A stretch of 64,000 nt of DNA from the NCBI GenBank assembly GCA_021397835.1, contig JAJFZO010000094.1, positions 2,086,501 to 2,150,500 on the forward strand, given 5' to 3'. Numbering within the stretch: position 1 is the first letter of the stretch; each line of letters begins with the position of its first letter. The position numbers and the translations under genes are program-made. Source of the DNA: Moringa oleifera (Eukaryota > Streptophyta > Magnoliopsida > Brassicales > Moringaceae). Of this stretch, positions 1 through 10,523 are shown one piece after another. The notes beneath the pieces are model-generated. The model was given only the letters and a program-made list of their open reading frames with translations. It was not told the origin of the DNA and ran no database searches.

Positions 1-3000
1 GGTTCATTATGTATATGTGTTTCCATAATATTTTTTTATGTTATTTTCTGGTTCTACGTTGAACTCATGCAAGTCTTTTTTTTTTTTTTTAGAATTTAGT
101 GTTATATGAATATGAAGTAACTTTTAAAAATGAATTATTCAAATGTATGTTGGTTATATAAATATCTGATTGATCATTCTGAGTAATAATTATTTAATTT
201 GCACTTATACTAATCTACATGTCCTGATACTGAGATGTGTTTGATGATAGTATTTTTTCTAAGTCAACTTATTATCTGTTTTATAATTGTCATGGTTACT
301 TATTATGACTTATTTGAAATTGTTACCTTTAACAATGTCTTATTATGGCGTCTAATTAGTATAATGTGAAAAATATTGAGCAACTTTTTTGAGTTACAGA
401 TATTTAATATGCGATAGTAGTAATTTGTGATATTCTCATAGTGATTTGACATAATAGTAATATTATGATGCATGTGATAATGCTTATAAAAGTTATTACT
501 GTATTAATGAGTATTTTTCTAATCACGATGATGATATTTGAATATTGGTGTCATTCAATGAAAAAACGGATGATGATGGTTCGAATTGCATATATTCTAA
601 CATGTCCAAAACAAAGGAGTGTTGATCCTAAGGAGTTTTATCTACTTGTATTTGTGTTGTGTACTAATGTAATTATTTTGGATGGTGCATCATGCTATCG
701 TATTTGCTTGTATTTTATTGTGCAATGTGTAAATGTGATGTTTGACAGGATAACATTTATTTATTCTATTGACGTAATGATAAAAATTCTTATTATAATA
801 TAACAATAAAAGGGATAGTTAATTTTGTTCACGATAGCATTTAAATTGTTGATAAAATGTTATTTTCTAAACCATAGTAACTTAACTAAGTTAATAGTGA
901 TTTTTTATATAAAATGAAACAACTTATTGTCAATTCAGTTAATGCTACTTTTAGAGGATCATCATGCCTACAGATAGTTGAAGGAGTTATTGTGTTTATT
1001 TAACTTGGTTTAAAAAGTTTAATAAATAAATAAAATCAACATAAAAATATGACATATAAATTAAAATCATTGTTAAACATTTAATCTAGCAATATCTTAT
1101 TGCAAATTGGAAATATAATGTCATTTTTGTCAACAAATGTAGTTAAGGTATATAACCCAATCAATATTTAATGTATTTCAAGCGTAACATATATGTTATG
1201 CCATAACAAATGATAAAACTCTACATCTTTAGGGTAGAACATGCAAAGTTGTCTTTTGCCTGTAATTGATTTGCAATGGTGTGCCTCTTCTTGGAAGTTT
1301 CATCTTCCTCGACCAGCAAAGATGAGCTACCATGTCTCTTATATATGTTTGTTCACCGTAGCATACATTTGATTGGATGTATTAAATAAAACATATACCA
1401 ACACGTATTTTATCAACACATTTCAATATAACACAAACTTTTTAACAGAATTACAATATAATGTAACATCACTATCACTTTTACTACTAACATAGTACAG
1501 TATAACCCTAAACTTCTCTTTAAAATTGAAAATATAATCTAAAATACCATCGTCACTTTCTCCGTTATAATACACTTCAATATAACACTAACATTGTATT
1601 AATTCAATTTAAATTCATCACCATTTTACACTCCAATATAATGAATCCCAATTCTGATAAATTTCCTTTGATTGCAAAAATTATCATCTTTTTAACTAAA
1701 TGATCACATAATATGATTTTTTTTATTAGATACTTATGTTTGATGGTGTCAAAAAGTGATTCTTTGGGCTTGGCAACAAGGGTAATGTGATTCTTGTTTA
1801 AATTGGATAATTTTTGGAGGATCTTTGAGGATTCTTGGTAGATCTTAGAGGATTCTTGATGAACTTGTGTGACCAGCCAAACCTACAAAAGAGAGAAAAG
1901 AACATCCAGTGACCTGAAGGTCCATTATGATGCTTACTAAAGATGAAAAAAAAATCTTTAAAGAATTATATGAATTAAAATTAAAATTAATTTAGATCTC
2001 AAGGGAGCATGTATGGGTTCTTCATAGGGAACTTAGCTACTTTTTCTCTTTTATTCTTTTCCGATTTTAAGAAAGTTTTATTGATGTGTCAATGTCTCTT
2101 TGGCCTATGAAAAAATTCTTAAAAGTAGCTTCTTGAAGCTATCATTGTTGAACTCTTCATGCCTTTAGGTTGGGTTTTTCAACCTTAGGCCCAATCATCT
2201 TTTTTAAGTAAATAATATATTTTTAAAAAAGATAGATTATATTTTCATTTCCTTAATTTATAAATATTAAGTGGACTAGACTTTCTTGATCAAGTTTAAT
2301 CCAATAATATTAACATCAATGCTAATTATTACTTAAATATAATACTGAATGTCATGACATGAATCATGCATGTTTAAAGTTGTCTAGTGTCAAAATAAGG
2401 AGAAAAAAATAAAAATAAAAATAAAAATAAAGGCACCTTCAAATTACATGTGAGAAAAAGGGCACATTAAGTGAGGCGCCAAAAGAAAAAAATCAACTTA
2501 GGCATGAGGTACCCATTGATTAAGTATAAATGCTTATATTCTAGGTATGCATGACTTAGAACTTCAAGAAGCAGTAGAAGTTAATTTAATTTTGAGTTTG
2601 TCCTCTTTAAATAATTAATTTAAATTAAGAAAGATATTTATTTAATCTTCTTTTATTTTTTATCTTGTTTTGTTAGCTACATACAGACAGATAGATATGA
2701 TTTTCAAAATAGGCAAATGAACGGAAGAGAGAGAGAGAGATGGAGGTGCAAAGTCCAAGTCAAAAAGGTTAGAATCCCAAACTATACTTAGGGTTTTGGG
2801 GTTAATGGAAGATGAAGCAACGAAGAGCCCAAGAAAGAGACCAAAACGAGCATTCCTAGGGCTTGTTAGCATATGGCTGGATTCTATACAAGGGACAGTC
2901 ACAGACACGCATGAGCCTTCCTTTTATTTTATTGCTTATATTGCTTCAACTGAGACAAATCAATGCCCAAATCCCATCTCTCTCCCTTCATCTTTGACTT

Positions 3001-4740
3001 CACTTTAATCATTTAATTTTTATTGTAAACACGTAGGATCAGCAATTTGCAGCAAAAATCTCATATGTAATACTTGATAATTGGAACTTCCCCATCAACA
3101 CAAAAAGAAAATTATGTAAGTGGGTCATTCGGAATCATGATTTTACTGTATTATAAAATAAAATAAAGAGACCAAATGGGAATGTCTATTAATGTAAGGA
3201 AAGTGACAAGAAGAGCCATGCAGATGCAAGCACTTAAAAAACGATGAGCCATGAAAGACAAAGCATGGCCAAGAGAGGAAAGGAAGGGGAATGGGGTTGG
3301 GCCCCTTTTGTTATGTGTATGTCTCTTTAATAAAGTGATTACTTTTCTTGGAAATCTCTTATTTCTTTTGAGGTTAAAATTAGGAGTTAGGGGAGAGAGA
3401 GAGAGAGGGGGGTGCCTGCTTGCACACCACAAAAAAGAAAAAAGAAAGCATGGATAAGGGTGCAAAATGCAGAGAGAGGGAGAGAGAGAGATGGGTTGAA
3501 TGAATGCATTGGCAATGCTAATTGGAGTATTTTGAGGTTATACTTTCCAAGGAGGCACGGGTGCTCCGCTGATTTCTCCAATGCAATCCCAGTTCCCACT
3601 GGCTCTTTCCCCATTTTAATATATGTCCTTATGTTCTTGTTGTTTGTGCTTCATATGACCTTATTATAACCTTCCATTCTTGTTCTTTTATGCCTCTCTC
3701 ATCTCCACAAACACCACCTTCCTATCTCTATTTCATTTTCTCTTTTTCTTTATTCATAATACTTTATACTTGAAGACAGAAAAAGTTCCAAATTATTTAT
3801 TTAATTCGGACGACTCGGTCAATGTTTTGCTTATTATGATCAGAAGATCAAATTAAATAACTTGCTTTAGTGTCCAGATCAATGCATATGATATTCCACC
3901 AACTAATGAATTTCATTGCAATTCAGCTGGAAATTTTGGAGAGCCCGTGGGGCAATGAAGGTCAAAAAAATATAGACAAACCCACAAATTAAACACATAA
4001 TGGACCCCTATAATTAAGTTGATGGTGAATACATGACTTATATAATAATCCAAAGTGTTATGACATTTTATATTTAAGGACCCACGGCTTTCAAAAATTG
4101 TATTAGGATTTATATTATTTTTCTAATGACTGAATATTTTACGAGGAAGAATTAAAGATATTGTAATATTAGGGATGCGGAATATTTCTAACTCAAATGT
4201 CGAAATGGTCGGTGCGGCTTTTGTTGTATATATTTTGTTAATAAAAACCAAATCAGAAGTCGGTGGGGAGAAGTTGAAAAATGATCCAAAATCAAAAGGA
4301 TAATGGGTTTTAGATTTTGTGCATGAAATGTGTAAAACATATTCCTATTGCATTTTGGCCCCATTTGTTTGGCCTCAATCCCTTCACTTACATATACGAA
4401 ATGCATTATATGTGGAGCCATGCATGCATGCATGCATGAGTACATCGATTATTCAACTCTACTAATTAAAATAAAGCTTTCGTATTATTCATTTATGATT
4501 TAAATGAATTACATAATAATAATTCAAAGCAACAAATTAATTTAAATTGTATTTATATTTTTTAAAAAATAAAAATATATATTTAAAATTTATTATATTA
4601 ACAATAAATCTTAATTATTATTGTATTAATTTATCACATTTTATAATCTCTTGAAAAAGATAAAAAAAAAAATTCAAATGAATGGAAAATTTGATCTCAA
4701 ATTTGTTGAACATAAAAGGATACGACTAATGAAAACAATT
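1..4740. other. AT-rich intergenic DNA, no gene seen
   Basis: I see no coding region with family resemblance here. Open frames such as 465-803 (+) and those at 2660-3670 have biased, low-complexity translations, partly from GA/CT runs (2729-2740, 3396-3408, 3473-3490). Around 1390-1640 a short motif close to TTCAATATAAC recurs at least four times, which could be the subterminal part of an old transposon, but no termini could be defined. Near 1810-1860 a motif like GAGGATTCTTG occurs twice about 35 bp apart. Confidence 0.5.
4419..4438. promoter_or_regulatory. RY-type CATG tract (five tandem CATG units)
   Basis: Five uninterrupted CATG units give four overlapping CATGCATG palindromes. The RY element CATGCA is the known binding site of the B3-domain embryo regulators LEC2, FUS3 and ABI3. 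A shorter copy (CATGCATGCA) starts at 9246, about 1.3 kb before the BBM start codon. Binding in this genome is inference; the tract could equally be a neutral microsatellite. Confidence 0.4.
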
Positions 4741-4779
4741 GGAAGATTATACATGGGTAGGGTTAGTGTGTGTAGTCTC

Positions 4780-5421
4780 CCAGGCGGCGAATGTGGTTGG
4801 CCAACCAATAAGATCGAGGGGCTTGACCGACGGCCACGTGCATGGATGCGGTGGTGGCTCATGATTGAATGATAGTCCCCGCCATTTGCTCTCGCTTGTT
4901 ACCCGCTTCCCTGTCGTCTCATTCTAACTTCATCTCACATATCAACACACCTTTGCCTCTCTTAACTTTAACACTGCACCTACTCATTTAATTTCGCCCC
5001 AAGATTCGTATGCTGCTTGGAGCTTGCCTACACTAAACATTAATTATGAAATGCAAAAATAAAGTGTTCCAAATTATAATTATTAATTTGTGGATCATAT
5101 ATATATATATATATAAATGTATCAGTGATTTAATGCCAAGTTTGACAATTGTCGGAATTAGAAAGTTTCAAATTTGAAAACGTGTTAAAATGAAGCTAAC
5201 ATATATATACTTCACGTGTCATACTTTTATTGGCCTGCGCCCATTACAATGATGTGACTCTTTATTATTGGTCCAGCTATACTCATCAGAAATGTGCTGA
5301 CGTGGAAGTTTATTGTACGGATGAGTATATCGCAGGCTGGTGCTGACGGGGAAGGATGGACCCTATAAATTCAACAATCTGCAGCTCTGCTCTGCAAATT
5401 TAGGGGTCAAGATAAGAAAGC
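4780..5421 (+). promoter_or_regulatory. GC-richer island with G-boxes and a TATA box
   Basis: This stretch is visibly less AT-rich than the DNA on either side. It carries a CCAAT box (4805-4809), two perfect G-boxes CACGTG (4835-4840 and 5213-5218), a TGACGT element (5298-5303) and a TATA box, TATAAAT (5364-5370). A short ORF starts 58 bp after the TATA box. The order CCAAT, ACGT elements, TATA is that of a plant RNA polymerase II promoter. Whether it drives a small gene, a noncoding transcript or acts as a distal BBM enhancer cannot be told from sequence. Confidence 0.35.
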
Positions 5422-5589
5422 ATGGACTTAATCACTTACCTGTGGAAGACCGCATGGGCTGCGACTGTGTGCATAACTGGACTCCTGTTGACGTCCAATC
5501 ATGATATGATGCATATACTTGTTTATGGCCCACATGACATGGGCCCAATTACAGCCAACACGCTTTCTTTCTTTGTTACTTATGAATAA
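5422..5589 (+). CDS. possible small protein, 55 aa, unknown
   Basis: This ORF of 55 codons plus stop begins MDLITYLWKTAW and lies 58 bp downstream of a TATA box in the GC-richer island. Its N-terminal third contains a short hydrophobic run (residues about 12-24, ending LLL) that could be a weak signal or anchor segment. I do not recognise the protein. Codon use is unremarkable, and its length is within what chance allows. The only support is position relative to the promoter-like motifs; it could be a chance ORF in a noncoding transcript. Confidence 0.2.
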   Translation: MDLITYLWKTAWAATVCITGLLLTSNHDMMHILVYGPHDMGPITANTLSFFVTYE

Positions 5590-6406
5590 TTAAAAAAAAA
5601 TAAAAAAAGGAATTAGTTATTTGGTTGACAAAGGAACAGTAGGAAGGAAAGGCATAATCCTCAACCCACTCGCTAATTGTTTACCAACCCATTTTATTTT
5701 ATAAAATTCGAAAATAAAAGAAAATAAAAGAGCAAACGTGATTACGAAAAAAGAAGATGAAAAAAAGAACTTAATCCATTGCATTCTCTTTTACGTGATG
5801 CAGCATTTGTAATTTTTTTATGATTTAAAAGTGAATAATTACTTTTTTTTTAAAAAAAGATTGTGAATGGTTCAATTTAGGATGATTTTATTTAGATAGT
5901 GATCTTGATGGAAATGATAGGATCATTAATTGTGCTGGTTCATGATTTGGTAATTTCATCTCATGTTAATTTAAGATTATCATGGTAATAAAATCACATC
6001 TAGATGAGTGATTTGATCATTTCACAAAAAAAAAAAAAAAAAACTGATATTAATTTAAGATTATCATGAAAAAGTAGTGATTTTAAACATAAATTTACAA
6101 TATTTTCCAAACATTTTTATTACTTTAATTTTTTGGTTTATTCAATCTTAAATTAATTGTAATTTACATTTTAGATTCCAAATTTCCTTGTCCTTTTTTT
6201 TGATCTTTTCTTTTTTTCCCCCCTAATCCTACTTGTTTTTTGTTAACAAAGTAACAAAAAACATTTTTTAATAATTTTTTTTATAATGAGCAAAATGTAA
6301 GTCTTACTAATGTAATTAACTCTTTTATTTATTATAAAATTTTAAATAAATTATTAAATTTTAGTTATTTTAAAAATAATTTAAGATAAGATACAATTGG
6401 CATTTG

Positions 6407-6921
6407 GGTAAAAGTTATATAAAACTTTAATATTTTTCTTAAGTGACAAAATCGAATCTTGATCTACCAATTTGATCCAATTTAGACCTTAGGTCAAATG
6501 ACTATCAAAAGTTATGGATATTTTCATTATTAAAATACCTTTAAAATAATTTAAATAAATTATTTACTCTATTTTTGATTAATTATTCAAATTTAAATAA
6601 TTTTTTTATGTAAATTTTTTAATGAATTTTTAAAATTTTGATAGTATAAATTTAATATATATGTATATGTATATATCTAGTAATCAAAAAATTTTAAAAC
6701 TTTTTATGATGATAGCTTAAATATCTTTTTATGTCTATAACAAAATTTTAAGCTAAAATTTGTTTTATAAGATATTTAATTTGAATATTCTTAAATTTTA
6801 AAATTTTTGACAAGTTTAATTTAGTCTAAATTCATAAATCAGAATTCAGTTTGTCATTTTTTAAAAATGTGTTTGATTGGTAACATAAGATAAATATCAA
6901 ATTTTTATGAAATCTTTATGA
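6407..6921. mobile_element. foldback MITE, diverged copy of the element at 33252
   Basis: The left end reads GGTAAAAGTTATATAAAAC and the right end is an inverted relative of it (around 6880-6921). The same terminal sequence, the same internal words (a CTTAGGTCAAATG-like stretch near 6490, a TTTGATTGGTAACATAAGA-like stretch near 6870) and the same overall length occur in the better-preserved copy at 33252-33735. No clear target-site duplication remains, so the boundaries are good only to a few bases. It is a non-coding, non-autonomous DNA transposon. Confidence 0.6.
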
Positions 6922-9900
6922 TTAGTATTTTTAATTTTTTAATTTTTAAAAAATTAAATTTAAACATATAAAATTAGCAATAAGATATTTTCATGATATA
7001 GTAAACACATTAATATATCAAAAATCTATAAAATTTAATAGGATTGACAAACATATTAATATTATGTTGCATCATTTTTTGTAAATTTTTTAGAATAAAA
7101 TTTAAAAAATAAAAAGATAAAGTTAAGCATTAATTTTACTAAATTATTTATAATAATCTTTTTAAAAACTCAAAACAACTAAGCTCATATCCCACATTGA
7201 TATGATGATCATATTATTATTATTATTATTATCATTCAAAATTATAGTGATTGCCTCACCACTTCAACCTGCTCCACTCAACCAAAAATTTCACATCAAA
7301 CTTTTTATATATATTTTTTTTTCAAATATTTAAATTTTATTAATAGAAATGGCTTTGTAAGTTATGCTGATTTTTACAGCATAAAAAAATACATGTAATT
7401 CTATTATTGTATTTTTTTTTAGGCATACCATTTGAAGTTTAAAATATGTATATATATGCAGTATCTTTCCCCTAGTTACTTCAACTATAAGAATAGACCC
7501 ACTTATTATTATTTTTAATTTTATTACCTAATAATGTCCAAAGATAAAAAATATGCAAGCATCAGTTAAATTATTGCACGTGCTATTCCCATTAATTATC
7601 AGCAAAGAAAATGCCCAATTGAATTTAAAAAATTTTATATGTGAAAGAAACTCATAGCCATTAATTTATCTATTTAATATGTTTATTATCTTAGATATAA
7701 AGTAAATTACATTAGCACCCTTGTAGTATAGTGTTTTTACGCTTAGCTATTAGTGGTTTATAAGTAAATTCATTCTTTCCACTTTAATTTTTTATTATTT
7801 AATAGATAGAGATTAGTAAGTTTAATAAGAGGGATTATGAAGATGATAGTACGAGCAGGCATGAGAAACACGTGGCATTCCATTTTTGGGTGGTGAACTC
7901 GACACATCAACACATGGCATTCATTAACATTGCTTTTTTCCATATAAATTTAAAGCATTAAATGTTTAATGTGCCAAAGACTGTAGACATCTATGACTCA
8001 TACCCATTACAGTCCAAAAAAGAAAAGAGAGCAAGCAAGCAGTGAAAAAGTAAAAAAAAAAATTAAAAGAAGAGGTAAAAATTAATAATTTTAAAAGGAT
8101 TTAGAAGATTAGGAATAGTAGGAGGAGGAGGAGGAGGAGAGGCAACCCTAAAAGATGGTTGTTAGGTCAAAAGTCTAAGCCTTTCTCTTTCTATAACTCT
8201 GAACTTTTTGTTTCTCTTTTCTCTGTCTAAGAAGAGGGCGCTTGGGGTTGGGGCATGATTATATGATTAGATTACCGAGAGAGAGCATTTGTTTTTACAG
8301 TGCTTGCAGGCTTTTTAATATAATAAAAGCCATTTCAGGGCCATGTGTTTTACCGTCTTTGATTCCTTTCTTGACGGTCAAACCTCTCTCTCTCTCTCTC
8401 TCTCTTCCTTTCTGCAACATCTCCACCTTTGTTTATTCACTGTCTCCACTCTGCCAGTACCTTTTCTTCACAAACAACAACAAATGTGTACGTATTTGTT
8501 TGCGTATATTGTATGCTTTTGTGCGTAAATGCTGTCTAATTGATTCTGGGGAAGATGGTTCTTCAGGAATATTTATGTTATGCATGCGTGCCAAGTATAA
8601 TGAACTATACGACAAGATAGCTTCTACTCGCAGATATGGAAAGATAGAATTAAATGATTAAAGGTTTTTATCTATGCGATATTTTTGTGGAAGTTTGTAG
8701 TGACAAACTCTTAGGAGAAGCACAATATTCGTTTATAGATATTTTTCAGTATCTTCCGAAAAATCATATACCTAGAAAAACATTGTGTGCTCTCTCGGCT
8801 GATATATAATTAATGCAAGATATAGAAGTAGTAACATTATATGCGCTTATCTGTTCTACAGTACATGAAGCACATGAAAGTGACTGAGAAAGCGATAGAG
8901 ATATATGGTTGGTATCTGTGAAGTCCGTTTGGATCCTAGGAAACTAGATTTTCTTATCTGTGAAGTCCGTTTGGATCCTAGGAAACTAGATTTTCTTTCC
9001 AATCTGCGCTTCAGTGAAAAAATTTAAAGAAGGAAATGCCCTCAAAGACCCAGAAGAAAAGGGTTAGTGTCCTTGTGAAGGGGTGCAAAATGCAAACTCA
9101 TCTCCGTATATTTTCTTAGATTTTTCACTTTTTAGTGAGAGAATATGTAGAGAGAGGGATTCTCCCCTTTGTGATGTGAAATGTTGGCAGGTACTACATT
9201 TGTTCACATTATACAGAGAGAGAAAGAGATGAACATATGTCAGCTCATGCATGCATTATTGTTATGTTTACAAAAACCTAAAAAGAAATAGTGAGAGAGA
9301 GAATCTAAGAGTGAGAGAGGTAGGGAGACGCCCGTTTGAAGCGGGGGAGCAGTTTGATGATTAGGAGTTGAAGATAACATTAAATTATTGGAATGGATGG
9401 ATGGAATGTGAGGAAGATATGGGTATTTGTAAGCGGACACTGAGGGTCTGCATGCACAGATAGATAGAGAGAGAGAGAGAGAAAGCAATGAAAGATGGTG
9501 TGGTAGGAGCAGAGAAGCCTGACATGAAATGACTTATGTCCAACTCCACATATACATATATGGGTATGGAGAGGGGCGCCCTCCTCCGTGTGGCTTTCCT
9601 TTGACACACTACTTTGTCAGATTTCTATATCATCTTCTACCCACCAAAGAAAGATCGATTAACTTTTCCTTCTCTTACTTATCCTCTACTGTATCATATA
9701 CTCTTACTTATATACCCACTGATCAGGCGTATATATTTGTCTATCTGCCATTCTAATCAAGAGGGTCAGTTTAGTTCGAGTAAAGAAATGCAATTAAAGG
9801 TCATGAACAGAATCGAGAGGATATCTTTCAACTCCAAAATGGGAATGCAAGCTTGTTTCAAGTTTACGGAACCACATGCTTTTGTGTGTTGATTATGACC

Positions 9901-10288
9901 AAACTGACCAAACGTGTTAGCTAGCTTCACCGTATAAACCTATAAAATAACTTAATACTCTCCTGCTACCAACTTGCCTATCTTTTTTCTTCTCTGCCGT
10001 TGGGTAAGCAATTAGATTTTGGGAAGAGAGAGAGTGAGAGAGAATGGGAAGAGACTTATCTTAAGCTTGCTTTTTATAGTATTTTGTTTGGAGCATTTCA
10101 TTTGTTCCTTCATGATATGGGTTCTATGAGTTATCTGCAAGGAAAAGACTGTAGTGCCCTCTGCCACAAGCTATCTACTGTTTTCATGCCTTGTGTTTAT
10201 GAGTAATTATGGATGCAAAAGGAAAAATCCAAAGGTTGCCCTTGATTAAAGAGGTGCTCTATTTATGATCCATGGGGGAAGAGAGTTT
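6922..10288. other. upstream region of BBM, no gene seen
   Basis: No ORF here resembles a protein. The region holds an (ATT)n run near 7212-7232, a GGA-repeat near 8121-8139, a (CT)n run at 8393-8406, GA tracts near 9466-9481 and 10026-10045, and a 42-bp tandem duplication at 8913-8996. From about 8200 to 10280 base composition is more even than in the flanking AT-rich DNA, as expected of a long promoter region. Frames such as 8242-8661 (+) and 9240-9609 (-) run through the CT/GA repeats and look like by-products of them. Confidence 0.5.
8913..8996. repeat. 42-bp perfect tandem duplication
   Basis: Two adjacent identical 42-bp copies (8913-8954 and 8955-8996), each containing TTTGGATCCTAGGAAACTAG. 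It lies about 1.5 kb upstream of the BBM start codon. The perfect identity suggests a recent event or an assembly error. Confidence 0.9.
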
Positions 10289-10296
10289 TATATAAA
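10289..10296 (+). promoter_or_regulatory. TATA box of the BBM gene
   Basis: TATATAAA sits about 235 bp upstream of the BBM start codon and is followed by a CT-rich leader (10340-10410), the usual look of a plant 5' UTR. The implied transcription start is near 10320. Confidence 0.55.
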
Positions 10297-10412
10297 TCTT
10301 CATTTTGCCTTGGAAGAGATGATTTCTGTTCAAATACTTTGGACCTTTCCTCTTCTTCTCTTCTCTGCTACTCCATACCCAGAAGCTTTTCTCTCTCTCT
10401 TTTCTCTTCTTC

Positions 10413-10481
10413 ATGCATGAACTTGAACTAGTGCTTCTCTCTTGTCTCCCTTTGCTTAGCCCAGTTTACTTCCAATTATAA
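10413..10481 (+). promoter_or_regulatory. upstream ORFs in the BBM leader
   Basis: Between the predicted start site (about 10320) and the BBM start codon there are at least two upstream AUGs. One opens a 22-codon ORF (10413-10481). The second, overlapping in another frame, opens a four-codon ORF that stops at once (10417-10431). Both end before the main start at 10524/10527. Such uORFs usually lower translation of the main ORF. The effect here is inference and depends on the true transcription start. Confidence 0.5.
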
Positions 10482-10523
10482 GCACCAATTAATCCGAAAC
10501 CGTTCCTACTGATCTTTCACTAT

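Noticed and set aside
465..803. 112-codon plus-strand ORF
   Set aside because: Composition is Ile/Met/Tyr-rich as expected of AT-rich noncoding DNA, with no recognisable domain and no promoter context.
9240..9609. several overlapping minus-strand ORFs with SLSLSLS runs
   Set aside because: By-products of GA/CT repeats; no family resemblance.
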